A DNA stretch of 45,456 nt, from the NCBI GenBank assembly GCA_016190055.1, contig JACPRH010000026.1, positions 1-45,456 on the forward strand, read 5' to 3'. Made by a program: the position numbers and the translations under genes. Below are positions 25,711-34,710 of this stretch, one piece after another. Under the pieces are notes generated by a model. The model made no database searches. It was not told the DNA's origin and saw only the letters and a list, made by a program, of their open reading frames with translations. The DNA comes from Nitrososphaerota archaeon. Lineage in GTDB: Archaea; Thermoproteota; Nitrososphaeria; Nitrososphaerales; JACPRH01. Each line of letters starts with the position of its first letter. Position 1 is the first letter of the stretch.

Positions 25711-25813
25711 TCTTTAACCGCTCCAAGCATTCGGGGCATGATGCACAGTATATAGTTTTTCCCATGCACGGGGACGCATATTAACATACAGACGTATCTG
25801 AATAGTCTAGCCG

Positions 25814-26860
25814 TTACACTTTCGCTTTGATGGTTACGGTTGTTGTCCCGTCTTTTAGACGCTCCATCGCGTAGCTTCGATCCGTGAGTAGGCTAGCTAC
25901 TTGTAGATCAGTTAACATGTGCTGCGTAACTGATGAGACTCTGAACTTGGACTCTCCTTTAGCTAGGAACAGCGGCATTACAATAATATCTCCTAGATGC
26001 TGGTCGATCGGTGCGCCTGAACGGTATTCCGTTAAGAAGAGGTTCGCAACCTGTTTCCCAACCTTTTCAGCCGGCTTACCCCACTCACCGATAGAATCCG
26101 CTCCGATGAACGGCCCATCTGCACCCACTGAGTACAGGACGATGGATGAGCCCGGTGACACCGCGTCTTCAACAGCTATCTTCATGTCGTTCCAGCCGAC
26201 GCTGGACTCGAAAAGATGGTTCAAAGCAGAGCTCATCTGTCGCTCCGCCACGTTTCTGGGAAGCTTCGCGCAGATGCTGATGGCTGACGGCTTCTGAGCC
26301 TCCTTTGAAACGATGTTCACCGTAGCCAACCTTGTAGCGGGTTTCGCATGTATTTTCACGATACCTCCCCCCTTAGGGTAGAAGCCTCGTCTAACCACCT
26401 CTATCTCGACATCAAGCCCAATTAGCTTATAGATTGGCAGGACAACATATCGAAAATAGTCCAGTGTAGGACTCCATTTCACGTCTGTCCCGCCGATGAG
26501 CTCCAACTCGCAGCCCCCGTTCATGCTGGCAGCTGGGATAGCCACCATCATGATCAGGGTGACGCTTCCCGCGGTTCCGACATCAAACTTCAACGAGGAT
26601 TCTGCTCTATCGCTGGGTTTGAAGCTGATCCAGCTGGCGCCGAGGTTAAGGTTCTCAACCTCAGCACCGCACATCTGCGCGACAGCTTTGACCGCCGCGA
26701 CGTGTTGAGGTCTCAGACCGGGGTTGTTCCGCTTCGCTCGAATGTTGATAACCTTGACAGGTTTCTTCAGAATTGATGATAGGGCTACGGTGGTTCGCAG
26801 TATCTGTCCACCTCCTTCTCCGAAGGAGCCGTCGATTTCGATGAGCGGAGTTTCAATCAA
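25814..26860 (-). CDS. rtcA: RNA 3'-terminal phosphate cyclase
   Basis: 348 aa, family length. N-terminal IDGSFGEGGGQILRTTVALS and RAKRNNPGLRPQHVAAVKAV are diagnostic of the RtcA fold. The C-terminal DQHLGDIIVMPLFLAKG contains the His that is adenylated during catalysis. It converts RNA 3' phosphates to 2',3'-cyclic phosphates using ATP. It lies 61 bp downstream of nadM and 103 bp upstream of secE, all on the same strand, so it may be co-transcribed with either. Confidence 0.96.
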   Translation of the reverse strand: MIETPLIEIDGSFGEGGGQILRTTVALSSILKKPVKVINIRAKRNNPGLRPQHVAAVKAVAQMCGAEVENLNLGASWISFKPSDRAESSLKFDVGTAGSVTLIMMVAIPAASMNGGCELELIGGTDVKWSPTLDYFRYVVLPIYKLIGLDVEIEVVRRGFYPKGGGIVKIHAKPATRLATVNIVSKEAQKPSAISICAKLPRNVAERQMSSALNHLFESSVGWNDMKIAVEDAVSPGSSIVLYSVGADGPFIGADSIGEWGKPAEKVGKQVANLFLTEYRSGAPIDQHLGDIIVMPLFLAKGESKFRVSSVTQHMLTDLQVASLLTDRSYAMERLKDGTTTVTIKAKV

Positions 26861-26921
26861 GCCTGCTCACACTTTGAAGGTTCTTTGCATTATTAAATCA
26901 ATATGCGGCAGGCGGGGGGAT

Positions 26922-27470
26922 TTAGAGGCCACTTGCGGTGAAATCCTTCTTCAACAGATCTTTTATCCTTTCAACTCCGCTTATCTGCTCGATGAAATCG
27001 GCTACATCTTTAGGAACTAGGTCCGACCAGTCTTCACCTAGGAGCATTCGTCGCCGTATCTCGGTTGCCCAGTAGATTTCACGTTTAATCATAGGCACAG
27101 ACTCGATGCGGCCGTTCGCCTCCTTAACTAGGCGGCGTGTAAGTGGCTCGTTAGAGTAGACAACATCGAAGCTCGGAACGTAGGATTTGAGTTCAGCTAG
27201 CCATGTTGAGTGCATAGTGACGTCAGGCACAGGGATCACGTAGTATTTTGATGACTCAATCTTTGCCTCGTTCAGAGCTAGCCTGATCATCGTGATTCGC
27301 TCTCCCGCCGTGAAGGGATTCGTGTCTGTATGGCTGTGCTGCGCGCTTCCAACGACGATAATTAGCTCGTCCACCTTTTCGAGAATATACCTTATCGCTT
27401 CAAGGTGGCCGTTGTGGAACGGTTGAAACCTTCCCACGAACAAACCGCGGCTCGTAGTCTTCCTCTTCAA
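26922..27470 (-). CDS. nadM: nicotinamide-nucleotide adenylyltransferase (archaeal NadM)
   Basis: 182 aa. The nucleotidyltransferase signature GRFQPFHNGH is at residues 13-22, and the second signature region is TEIRRRMLLGEDW near 135-147. The position usually Ser-Gly-Thr reads Trp-Ala-Thr. It joins NMN and ATP to make NAD+. A possible promoter lies in the 127-bp gap shared with the divergent aminotransferase gene. Confidence 0.94.
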   Translation of the reverse strand: MKRKTTSRGLFVGRFQPFHNGHLEAIRYILEKVDELIIVVGSAQHSHTDTNPFTAGERITMIRLALNEAKIESSKYYVIPVPDVTMHSTWLAELKSYVPSFDVVYSNEPLTRRLVKEANGRIESVPMIKREIYWATEIRRRMLLGEDWSDLVPKDVADFIEQISGVERIKDLLKKDFTASGL

Positions 27471-27597
27471 CTAGCTATTCTTCCTGCCGATTGTTGCAGG
27501 CGGCGCGGCTTGAAATGTTTTGCTGAACCGGCATAAGTAGTTGCAAACCTCTTAGATACAGCAAAGTTTACAAAACTCCTTCTATTGACGAAACGGG

Positions 27598-28746
27598 ATG
27601 AACCTCCGAAAACTGATTATGCTTCCGGGCCCGACGAATGTGCCTGATCGAGTTATGGTTGCGATGCTGAACCCAGTTATGGGTCACAGGACTCCGGAGT
27701 TCAGTGTCCTGATGAAGGGGATTCTCGACAAGTCAAAGCAGGTTTTCCAAACCTCAGGCGATGTAATAGTGCTGACAGCATCTGGAACCGGAGGTGTTGA
27801 GGCAGCCATCACCAACATTGTGAAGCCGGGGGACAAGGCTGTTGTCACGGTCTACGGCGAGTTCGGGGAAAGAGCAGCGGACCTCGTGAAGGGCTGTGGC
27901 GCTGAGGCCGTAAAGATTGAGTCACACTTCGGTGATATCCCGAAGATTGATCAGTTAGAGGAGGCCTTTGAGAAGAATCCTAAGGCTAAGGCGCTCGTTA
28001 TTGTTGCTAATGAAACCTCAACCGGATGCAGTTTCAAACAGCTCAAGCAGGCTGGAGACCTAGCAGCGAAGTACGGTGCCTACTTCATTATCGACGCGGT
28101 TTCAAACCTTGCAGGTGAGGATGTTCCTTTCGACAAGATCGGTGCAGACGTGGTTGCAACTGGAAGCCAAAAGTGTTTAGCCGCACCACCCGGGTTAGCT
28201 ATGGTCGCGATCAGCGAGAAAGCGAAGAAGTACATCACCGAGAACCCTCCGTCTTTACTTTACTACAATATTCCTAGATATCTGAAGTATGCGAAGGAGC
28301 TGCAGACACCTTTCACTCCTGCGTTGCCTCTTTACCACGCGTTGGACGAGGCGTTGAACATGGTGTTTGAGGAAGGGTTGCAGCAGAGAATCAAGCGGCA
28401 CACTATGTGCGCTGATGCTTTCTACTCCGGCTTCAAAGCAATGGGGCTTGAGCTTTTCGCGAAGGAGCGGGCTCGATCTAACACGGTTATCGCAGTAAAC
28501 TATCCTAAAGGTATAGATGACAAGCAGTTCCGTGGAACACTTGACCGTGATCACAGGGTAATCGTTGCAGGCGGCTTCGGCGAATACAAGGGGAAGGTTT
28601 TCAGAGTCGGTTCAATGGGTGAAGTGAGCCGCTACCACGTCTTAACAACCATCGCAGCGGTGAACCAAACCTTGAAAGAGCTAACAGGGCAGGTTAACAG
28701 CAAGAACCCCACTGAGGTTGCTAAGGCGAAGCTAGCCGGACTCTAG
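27598..28746 (+). CDS. alanine-glyoxylate / serine-pyruvate aminotransferase family protein
   Basis: 382 aa, class V PLP aminotransferase. N-terminal MLPGPTNVPDRVMVAMLNPVMGHR is diagnostic. The PLP lysine is Lys192 in TGSQKCLAAPPG and the cofactor-phosphate region reads ASGTGGVEAA. The exact amino donor and acceptor (serine/alanine with glyoxylate or pyruvate) cannot be decided from sequence alone. A TATA-like TTTACAAAA about 30 bp upstream suggests a leaderless mRNA. Monocistronic. Confidence 0.94.
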   Translation: MNLRKLIMLPGPTNVPDRVMVAMLNPVMGHRTPEFSVLMKGILDKSKQVFQTSGDVIVLTASGTGGVEAAITNIVKPGDKAVVTVYGEFGERAADLVKGCGAEAVKIESHFGDIPKIDQLEEAFEKNPKAKALVIVANETSTGCSFKQLKQAGDLAAKYGAYFIIDAVSNLAGEDVPFDKIGADVVATGSQKCLAAPPGLAMVAISEKAKKYITENPPSLLYYNIPRYLKYAKELQTPFTPALPLYHALDEALNMVFEEGLQQRIKRHTMCADAFYSGFKAMGLELFAKERARSNTVIAVNYPKGIDDKQFRGTLDRDHRVIVAGGFGEYKGKVFRVGSMGEVSRYHVLTTIAAVNQTLKELTGQVNSKNPTEVAKAKLAGL

Positions 28747-28980
28747 TCAGTTAGTCAACCAACCAGCCGACCTGAAACAAATCTCAGAGCGACCGATTCG
28801 GCTTAAACTGTAGTTCTCGGGCAGTAACCAAATCGCTTGCTGCAGTAGCTTAGAGTAGGTTCGCAGTAGTGATCATAATGCTAGCTAATATGTAACCGGC
28901 GGAATAGTATAGCATGGTAGTGACGTTAAGTTGGTTTTAGGCGATAGAATCGTTTTGGGTAGCGTAATGTTTTTACGGAC

Positions 28981-28990
28981 TTCATATAAG
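28981..28990 (+). promoter_or_regulatory. TATA box of the FKBP gene
   Basis: TTCATATAAG, centred about 27 bp before the tandem TTG-TTG start at 29012/29015. It predicts transcription starting at or within a few bases of the start codon, so the message is leaderless. Confidence 0.6.
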
Positions 28991-29011
28991 TCCCAGCTGC
29001 AGAGTGATTAA

Positions 29012-29857
29012 TTGTTGGATAAGGGTTCACTTGTTCTTGTCGCTATGACTGCGCGAGTAAAGGATACTGGCGAGGTTATTGAGACAACTATTGTGGAAGA
29101 TGCTAAGAAGCTTGGTGTCTACGATGAGTCCAGAAAGTATGAGCCTAGACTTGTCGCTGTCGGCGAAAACTGGGTTCTGAAAGGCGTAGATGAGGCCTTA
29201 GCTAAGGCAGAAATTGGAAAGAAAATTACCGTCGAGGTTCCGCCTGAGAAGGCGTTCGGCGCTCGAGATCCTGAGAAAGTTAGGCGCATACCGCTTAGGA
29301 AGTTTGGAGATAAAGCGGATGAGATGGCAGTCGGTGACGAAGTTGACGTTGATAATAGGATCGGCTTGGTTCGATTCATCGGTTCCGGCCGGGCTCAGGT
29401 TGACTTCAATCACCGGTACGCTGGCAAGGTTCTCGTCTACGACCTGAAGCCGGAGAAGGAGCTAACAACCTCAAACGAGAAGATCGTTGCGCTTATCCGA
29501 AGAAGGCTACCGGTTGAGGCTGAGAAGATTTCGCTTGACGTCAAGGACGGAGAGGTTACAGTCAAGCTGCCTCAGGAGGCATATCTAGCTGAAGGTCTAC
29601 AGATCATAAAGCGAGCCGCTTCAACAGACATCTTCAAACATGTCGGAGAAATAAGCAAGGTCAACTTCATCGAAACCTACGAGTCACCGAAGCCGAAGGA
29701 GACCGAGAAACCAGCCGCTGAAAAGCCAGCTAAGGCGAAGAAAGAGGTGGAAGAGAAGAAGGCTGCGCCAGAGGCGGAAAAAGCTCCTGCAAAGGAGACC
29801 GCTAAGAAGGCGCTGGCTAGAAAGAAGGCCGCGTCGACGGCCGCTAAGCCGGAGTAA
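29012..29857 (+). CDS. long FKBP-type peptidyl-prolyl isomerase with charged tail
   Basis: 281 aa. The FKBP domain with the archaeal insert-in-flap occupies about 1-152: an early GSLVLVAMTARVKDTGEVIE, VGENWVLKGVDEAL, VPPEKAFGARDPEKV, then FNHRYAGKVLVYDL. A second small domain (about 155-225) matches the C-terminal part of long archaeal FKBPs. The last 55 residues are an Ala/Lys/Glu/Pro-rich tail, likely disordered and perhaps ribosome- or nucleic-acid-binding. It assists proline isomerisation and folding. The start is TTG (29012 or 29015). Its 3' end overlaps the convergent UPF0179 gene by 14 bp. Confidence 0.95.
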   Translation: MLDKGSLVLVAMTARVKDTGEVIETTIVEDAKKLGVYDESRKYEPRLVAVGENWVLKGVDEALAKAEIGKKITVEVPPEKAFGARDPEKVRRIPLRKFGDKADEMAVGDEVDVDNRIGLVRFIGSGRAQVDFNHRYAGKVLVYDLKPEKELTTSNEKIVALIRRRLPVEAEKISLDVKDGEVTVKLPQEAYLAEGLQIIKRAASTDIFKHVGEISKVNFIETYESPKPKETEKPAAEKPAKAKKEVEEKKAAPEAEKAPAKETAKKALARKKAASTAAKPE

Positions 29858-30287
29858 CCTCAACCAGAGATCGGGAAGAGCTATAGGGGCAGTCGAAGCT
29901 CTTCTTTACGATCCGCTTAACCACGTACCGCTGTCCAGCCTTCACGTAACGAGGGAGGCAGCGGCACTCTTCTCCGCAAGGTAGACCATCACCTGTGTTC
30001 GCAGTCACGGTTACCGTCATACCTTCTACCGCCTGGCCTCTGCTTACAGCCAGCAGCCGCGGGGACGGTTTAACCTGTACCACAACGGCCTTCCCTTCGA
30101 TTAAGGGGCAGTCCAGCTTGTTTTTTCCTACCTCTGTGACTGAGTAAAACTCGCCGTTCTGGAGTTTACCAAGGCAGACCTTAAGGTTTCGACAGCTTGT
30201 GCAGGGCTCTGCGACGCCTAGAAACTCGAATGAGTATCCGGGTTTTGCGACGGTTGGGTTGATGAGGGTGTAGATGCTTGGGGTCAA
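29844..30287 (-). CDS. UPF0179 family protein
   Basis: 147 aa, archaea-specific family of unknown function. It is Cys-rich in a pattern suggesting a metal or Fe-S site: CTSCRNLKVC at residues about 29-38, another Cys at 60, then CGEECRC near 104-110 and Cys133. Its ATG overlaps the stop of the upstream G1P dehydrogenase gene by 4 bp, so the two are co-transcribed and coupled. Function not known. Confidence 0.92.
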   Translation of the reverse strand: MTPSIYTLINPTVAKPGYSFEFLGVAEPCTSCRNLKVCLGKLQNGEFYSVTEVGKNKLDCPLIEGKAVVVQVKPSPRLLAVSRGQAVEGMTVTVTANTGDGLPCGEECRCLPRYVKAGQRYVVKRIVKKSFDCPYSSSRSLVEVTPA

Positions 30288-31372
30288 ATTACGTTTGTCA
30301 TCCTCGCTATGCTTCTCGCTTTAGACTCGTCCACCTTCACCTTGTTGAGGATGGTGTACCGGTCAGGCCTGATTTCTCCTGCATGAACAAATGCTTTCAC
30401 TGTATCTTCATCACTGAGACCTATGTCTTTCGCCCTAGTTGGAGATCCAATACATTCAAGAGCTTTAACAATGTTTTCCCAACCTACTCCGTGAAGCTCA
30501 GCCATTAGAATTGTGCCCAGCCCCACCTTTTCACCATGCAGCCCCTTGTTAGCCCCGATGACGTCAAGCGCGTGAGCGAAGAGATGCTCCGAGCCGCTGC
30601 ACGGGCGGCTGGTTCCGGCGATTCCAGCTGCGACACCGGCGCTGATGAGGGCTTCGACGACGTCACGGTAACTCTCTTTCTTACGGCGACCTATGTCTTC
30701 AGCCCCTTTAATCACAATGTCAGCGCTTAGACGGGCCAAGCTAGCTGAGTATTTTCCGAAGTATTCGCCTATATCATCTCTGGCGAGTTCCCAATCCTTT
30801 ATCGCAGTGACTTTTCCGATGAGGTCGCCGCAGCCGCTGGCGAGTAGGCGGAAAGGAGCATTGCTGATGATGTCTATGTCTGCGATAATTCCGAGTGGGG
30901 AGCGTGTGACAATTGAGTATGGTTTTCCTGAGCCTTTGATCGAAGCGAAGGGGCTGGAGATCCCGTCGTGAGAGGCGCTGGTGGGGATGCTGATGAAGGG
31001 GTGCCCCGAACTGAAGGCAACGATCTTAGCAATATCAACGGTTCTTCCGCCGCCTAATCCAAGTATGATGCCGTCCTGCTCAGAGGCGCAGCCGCCTGTT
31101 ACCTTTGACGGCTCAATCTCGACTGAACCTATGTTTGACCATCTGAAGGCAAAGCCCTCGTTCCTCAGAGCCTCCTCTACAACCTCTCTAGCCATCAGCA
31201 TTACATGCGGCCCTGAGATGATGTGGACTGTTCCTCGGCATCCTAGGTTCTTCAGGAATTCGCCTAGTTCCTTGATCACACCGTCTCCTACTAGGACACT
31301 CTTTGGAAGATCCATTTCATGTCTGCTGGCAGTGGGCTTGCTGACTCTACGTCTGCCTGATAGACCCGTCAA
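30284..31372 (-). CDS. egsA: sn-glycerol-1-phosphate dehydrogenase
   Basis: 362 aa as listed. It makes the G1P backbone of archaeal ether lipids from DHAP with NAD(P)H. The nucleotide-binding GLGGGRTVDIAKIVAF, the ISIPTSASHDGISSPFASI loop with the Asp zinc ligand, and His ligands in GSEHLFAHALD and LHGEKVGLGT are all present. The start listed is TTG at 31372. An ATG at 31315 (MDLPKSVLVGDGVI) fits the family start better and would give 343 aa. The gene is coupled to UPF0179 downstream. The region upstream is rich in period-4 repeats. Confidence 0.95.
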   Translation of the reverse strand: MTGLSGRRRVSKPTASRHEMDLPKSVLVGDGVIKELGEFLKNLGCRGTVHIISGPHVMLMAREVVEEALRNEGFAFRWSNIGSVEIEPSKVTGGCASEQDGIILGLGGGRTVDIAKIVAFSSGHPFISIPTSASHDGISSPFASIKGSGKPYSIVTRSPLGIIADIDIISNAPFRLLASGCGDLIGKVTAIKDWELARDDIGEYFGKYSASLARLSADIVIKGAEDIGRRKKESYRDVVEALISAGVAAGIAGTSRPCSGSEHLFAHALDVIGANKGLHGEKVGLGTILMAELHGVGWENIVKALECIGSPTRAKDIGLSDEDTVKAFVHAGEIRPDRYTILNKVKVDESKARSIARMTNVI

Positions 31373-31588
31373 CGCTGGGAGGATGCAATCAGATGACGAT
31401 ATAACACTTACTTCGCTCGGTTGGTTGGATTCGGTTAAGTTAAGTTGTTAAGGCGATGGTCTGCTTGCTTACTGTTTTAGGTTAGTAGGTGAATCCAAGA
31501 TACAGATTTAAAGCGGGGTATTAGGGGTCTTTGTTTAGACGTAGGGTTGAGATTATAGAAGCCAGCAGTTACGACGCCATATTTTGTT

Positions 31589-31594
31589 GGAGGA
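31589..31594 (+). promoter_or_regulatory. ribosome binding site of aIF6
   Basis: GGAGGA six bases before the GTG at 31601. It decides this start and contrasts with the many leaderless genes in the window. Confidence 0.6.
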
Positions 31595-31600
31595 ACTGAC

Positions 31601-32263
31601 GTGTCTATTCATCTTTTGGATATTTATCGGAGCTCGAATATCGGCGTCTTTCTTAATTGTAATGAGCGGTTTCTTCTGGTTCCTCGGGGGCTGGCTAAGA
31701 CCAAGATTGCTAAGCTCTCTGAGTTCCTTGCTGCTGAGCCGATTGAGATTTCGGTTGGAGGCTCCCGGCTTCTCGGCCCCCTTGTTGCGATGAACGGTAA
31801 AGGTATGCTTCTCTCCAGATTTGCTGAAGACGAGGAGATCAGGGTTCTAAAGTCAGCCACGGGGCTGCGGGTTGAGCGGCTTGACTCAAAGTTCACTGCG
31901 GTAGGGAACCTTATCACAGCCAATGATAAAGGTGCGATCGTCTCAAGGTTCCTTCGGGAGTTTGAGGACAGCATCAGAGATGTTTTGGATGTCCCTGTTG
32001 AGTTTCTCACGATAGCTTCGTACGATCAGGTTGGATCTACGTCTGTTGCGAATAACACGGGCGCAGCGGTGCATCCGTATACGACTGAGGAGGAGATTGC
32101 TAAGGTGGCGGATGTCTTGAAGGTGGATGTGGAGCCTGCGACAGTTAACGGCGGTGTGCCGTTCGTGGCTTCAGGCATCTTGGTTACAAACGGTCGGGCA
32201 GTGGTGGGGAGCTTGACAAGTGGGCCGGAGCTAGTTATGCTCAGCCGAGTATTCAATCTCTAA
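31601..32263 (+). CDS. eif6: translation initiation factor aIF6
   Basis: 220 aa, normal length for this anti-association factor that binds the large ribosomal subunit. It is built from five repeats; recognisable pieces are GSSNIGVFLNCNERFLLVPRGL-like at the start (SSNIGVFLNCNERFLLVPRG), then TVTAVGNLITANDKGAIV-like, ASYDQVGSTSVANNTGAAVHP and ASGILVTNGRAVVGSLTSGPE. The start is GTG with a clear SD. In many archaea it follows rpl39e and rpl31e and precedes rplX (L18a). Here none of these is adjacent, but prefoldin alpha and ftsY follow as usual. Confidence 0.96.
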   Translation: MSIHLLDIYRSSNIGVFLNCNERFLLVPRGLAKTKIAKLSEFLAAEPIEISVGGSRLLGPLVAMNGKGMLLSRFAEDEEIRVLKSATGLRVERLDSKFTAVGNLITANDKGAIVSRFLREFEDSIRDVLDVPVEFLTIASYDQVGSTSVANNTGAAVHPYTTEEEIAKVADVLKVDVEPATVNGGVPFVASGILVTNGRAVVGSLTSGPELVMLSRVFNL

Positions 32264-32297
32264 ACTAAGATGGCGAGATTTACTCTATTTTAGGTGT

Positions 32298-32792
32298 ATG
32301 GATTTAAATTCAGGTCGAGTGATAGCCCTCCTTATGAGTGATGAAGAGAAGCTGCAGTCGATGGTCTACGAGTCGAGGCTCCTAGAGGGTCAGTATAACG
32401 AGCTGAACCAGCAGCAGAGCTTTCTCGTACGGGCCTTCGCTGAAGTGAGCGCTAGCCGTGATGCTCTTCGAGGATTGAGTGAAACGGCGTCTACAGAGAT
32501 TTTGATTCCTCTTGGTGGAGGAGTCTTCGTCAAGGGTACTACACCACCTCCTAGCCAGGTTCTTCTCGGCATCGGTGCGGATGTTGTGGTTGAGAGGAGT
32601 AGAGAGGAGGCGTTGAGCTTCGTTGAGGAACGGTTGAAGGAGATGGAGAATGCCCTATCAGGTCTAGAGGCGCGGCGGAATGAGATCGCTAACCGAATCA
32701 ACGCGCAGCGAATGGCTATTAACGCGATAGTCGAGAATCAAAGTCAACAGCAACAGCAACGGCAGCAACCACAGCGACAGCCTCAGCAGTAG
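32298..32792 (+). CDS. pfdA: prefoldin alpha subunit
   Basis: 164 aa. Two long coiled-coil helices (about 10-60 and 105-150) flank the beta hairpin region with ILIPLGGGVFVKG and VLLGIGADVVVERS, diagnostic of the alpha subunit. With beta subunits it forms the hexameric jellyfish chaperone for nascent proteins. The C-terminus is an unusual Gln/Arg/Pro-rich tail (from about 148). It lies 34 bp after aIF6 and 13 bp before ftsY, an operon. Confidence 0.95.
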   Translation: MDLNSGRVIALLMSDEEKLQSMVYESRLLEGQYNELNQQQSFLVRAFAEVSASRDALRGLSETASTEILIPLGGGVFVKGTTPPPSQVLLGIGADVVVERSREEALSFVEERLKEMENALSGLEARRNEIANRINAQRMAINAIVENQSQQQQQRQQPQRQPQQ

Positions 32793-32805
32793 GGTTAGAC
32801 CAGTC

Positions 32806-33711
32806 GTGTTCGATCGTCTCCGCTCAGCCATCAGTTCAGTCACCACCGCTGTAAGTCACCGGACGCTTGATGTTGGAGATGTGGATGAGTTTCTGCTTGA
32901 GTTCGAGATGGGTCTCCTTGAGAGTGATGTGGCTCAGGAGGTGGCTGAAGATCTCACCAAGAAGGTTAAGGATGCAGTTGTCGGCCAGAAGATACCTCGT
33001 TCCAACGACGCCGGTGACTACGTTAAGGGTATTCTGAAGGATTCGATTAAACAGGCTATGAGTGAAGCGCCTCAAGTCGACATCATTCAGATGATTAAGG
33101 AGAGAAAATCTGCAGGCGGCATCTTCACAATTGTTTTCCTCGGTATCAACGGGACCGGTAAGACCACCACCATAGCAAAGGTCGCAAAGCTCCTCAAGGA
33201 CAAAGGCTTCTCAGTTGTAATCGCCTGCGCTGATACCTACCGCGCCGGCGCTATCGAGCAGCTCACAGAGCACGCTAACCGGCTCTCCATCAAAGCTATA
33301 ACGCAGCGCTATGGGGCTGATCCAGCGGCGGTTGCACGTGACGCGGTGCTCTACGCGCAGAGCCACCGTATAGATGTGGTTCTGATAGATACGGCTGGTC
33401 GTATGCAGACCAGTAAGAACCTGATGGAGGAGATGGGTAAGATTGTGCGTGTAGTGAAGCCGGATATCAAGATATTCGTGGGTGATGCTTTAGCTGGGAA
33501 TGACGCGGTGTCTCAGGCTAAGGAGTTCTCGCAGTACACAGGGTTCGACGCCGCAATTCTGACTAAGGCTGATGCGGATGCGAAGGGCGGTTCAGCTCTC
33601 TCAATAGTGCATGTGTCGCATAAACCGATTATCTTCCTAGGAGTAGGGCAGGATTACGATAGCCTTGTTCCGTTTGATGTGGATCGCTTTATCTCCACGA
33701 TTTTCCAGTAG
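32806..33711 (+). CDS. ftsY: signal recognition particle receptor FtsY
   Basis: 301 aa. A short helical N domain (about 1-95) precedes the SRP-type GTPase: P-loop GINGTGKTT at 113-121, DTYRAGAIEQL, DTAGR, TKADADAKGG and the closing GVGQDYDSLVPFD. It docks SRP-ribosome complexes to SecYE. There is no long acidic A domain, as usual in compact archaeal FtsY. The start is GTG, and argF follows after 6 bp. Confidence 0.97.
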   Translation: MFDRLRSAISSVTTAVSHRTLDVGDVDEFLLEFEMGLLESDVAQEVAEDLTKKVKDAVVGQKIPRSNDAGDYVKGILKDSIKQAMSEAPQVDIIQMIKERKSAGGIFTIVFLGINGTGKTTTIAKVAKLLKDKGFSVVIACADTYRAGAIEQLTEHANRLSIKAITQRYGADPAAVARDAVLYAQSHRIDVVLIDTAGRMQTSKNLMEEMGKIVRVVKPDIKIFVGDALAGNDAVSQAKEFSQYTGFDAAILTKADADAKGGSALSIVHVSHKPIIFLGVGQDYDSLVPFDVDRFISTIFQ

Positions 33712-33717
33712 AGTTGA

Positions 33718-34686
33718 GTGAGTGGACAAGAAATGTCTCTGAAAGGCCGTGACATTCTCTCCTTAACTGAGCTCTCAAGCGAAGAGATCACCCGTATTCT
33801 TGACGTAGCGACTTTTCTGAAATCGGAGCGGAAGCAAGGCAGGTTCAGGCAGCCACTGGTTCACAAAACCCTTGCCCTGATATTCCAGAAGCCCTCCACA
33901 CGCACCAGAGTCAGCTTTGAGGTAGCGATGACCGATCTCGGCGGCGGAACAGTTACGCTTAGCGGCGGAGAGATCCAGATAATTCGCGGCGAGACAGTTG
34001 AAGACACAGCTCGCACCCTCTCCAGATATGTTGACGCGATTATGGCGCGAACCAACAGGCACAGCGACATCGTCGAGCTAGCTGAGCATGCTACTGTTCC
34101 TGTGATTAACGGTCTCTCTGACCTGTATCATCCGTCTCAGGTTCTGGCTGATCTTCAAACGATACGGGAGAAGAAGGGGCGGCTTGAAGGGTTGAGGCTA
34201 GCTTGGGTGGGGGATGGAAACAATATGTGCAACACTCTTCTGGTAGGCTGCAGCAAAACCGGCATCAGCATGATGGCTGCTACTCCAGCTAAGTATCGAC
34301 CCAACAAGGCGGCGTATGACATTGCTAAACGGGTGTCTAAGAAGACGGGTGGAGAGGTTAAATTGGTCGAGGATCCTGAGGAGGCTGTTCGAGACGCCGA
34401 TATCGTGGTGACCGACACCTTTGTCTCTATGGGTGACGACGCGTCTCGTGAAGAGCGGCTCAAAGTCTTTCTCCCAATATACCAGGTGAACAGCAAACTG
34501 ATGAGTCTGGCTAAACCGGACGCGATCTTCATGCACTGTCTTCCCGCTCATCGAGGTGAAGAGGTGACTGCTGACGTTATCGATGGCGCACACTCAGTTG
34601 TCTGGGACGAAGCGGAGAATCGGCTGCACAGCCAGAAAGCGATGCTCAGCCTGCTTCTAGCAGAAGACACTGCACTCCGGATTTAG
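33718..34686 (+). CDS. argF: ornithine carbamoyltransferase
   Basis: 322 aa. The carbamoyl-phosphate loop STRTR begins at residue 60. The ornithine-binding HCLPAHRGEEV and the SMG loop (TFVSMGDD) distinguish it from aspartate carbamoyltransferase. It makes citrulline from ornithine and carbamoyl phosphate, using the product of carAB located 15 kb away in this window. Start GTG at 33718, with ATG at 33733 as alternative. It lies 6 bp after ftsY and is probably co-transcribed with it. The stop is followed by AGTC repeats. Confidence 0.97.
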   Translation: MSGQEMSLKGRDILSLTELSSEEITRILDVATFLKSERKQGRFRQPLVHKTLALIFQKPSTRTRVSFEVAMTDLGGGTVTLSGGEIQIIRGETVEDTARTLSRYVDAIMARTNRHSDIVELAEHATVPVINGLSDLYHPSQVLADLQTIREKKGRLEGLRLAWVGDGNNMCNTLLVGCSKTGISMMAATPAKYRPNKAAYDIAKRVSKKTGGEVKLVEDPEEAVRDADIVVTDTFVSMGDDASREERLKVFLPIYQVNSKLMSLAKPDAIFMHCLPAHRGEEVTADVIDGAHSVVWDEAENRLHSQKAMLSLLLAEDTALRI

Positions 34687-34710
34687 TCAGTCAGCAGTTC
34701 TTCTTTTTAC

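Noticed and set aside
30981-31451. 156-aa + strand ORF over the G1P dehydrogenase gene
   Set aside because: Antisense to a conserved enzyme with its catalytic motifs intact.
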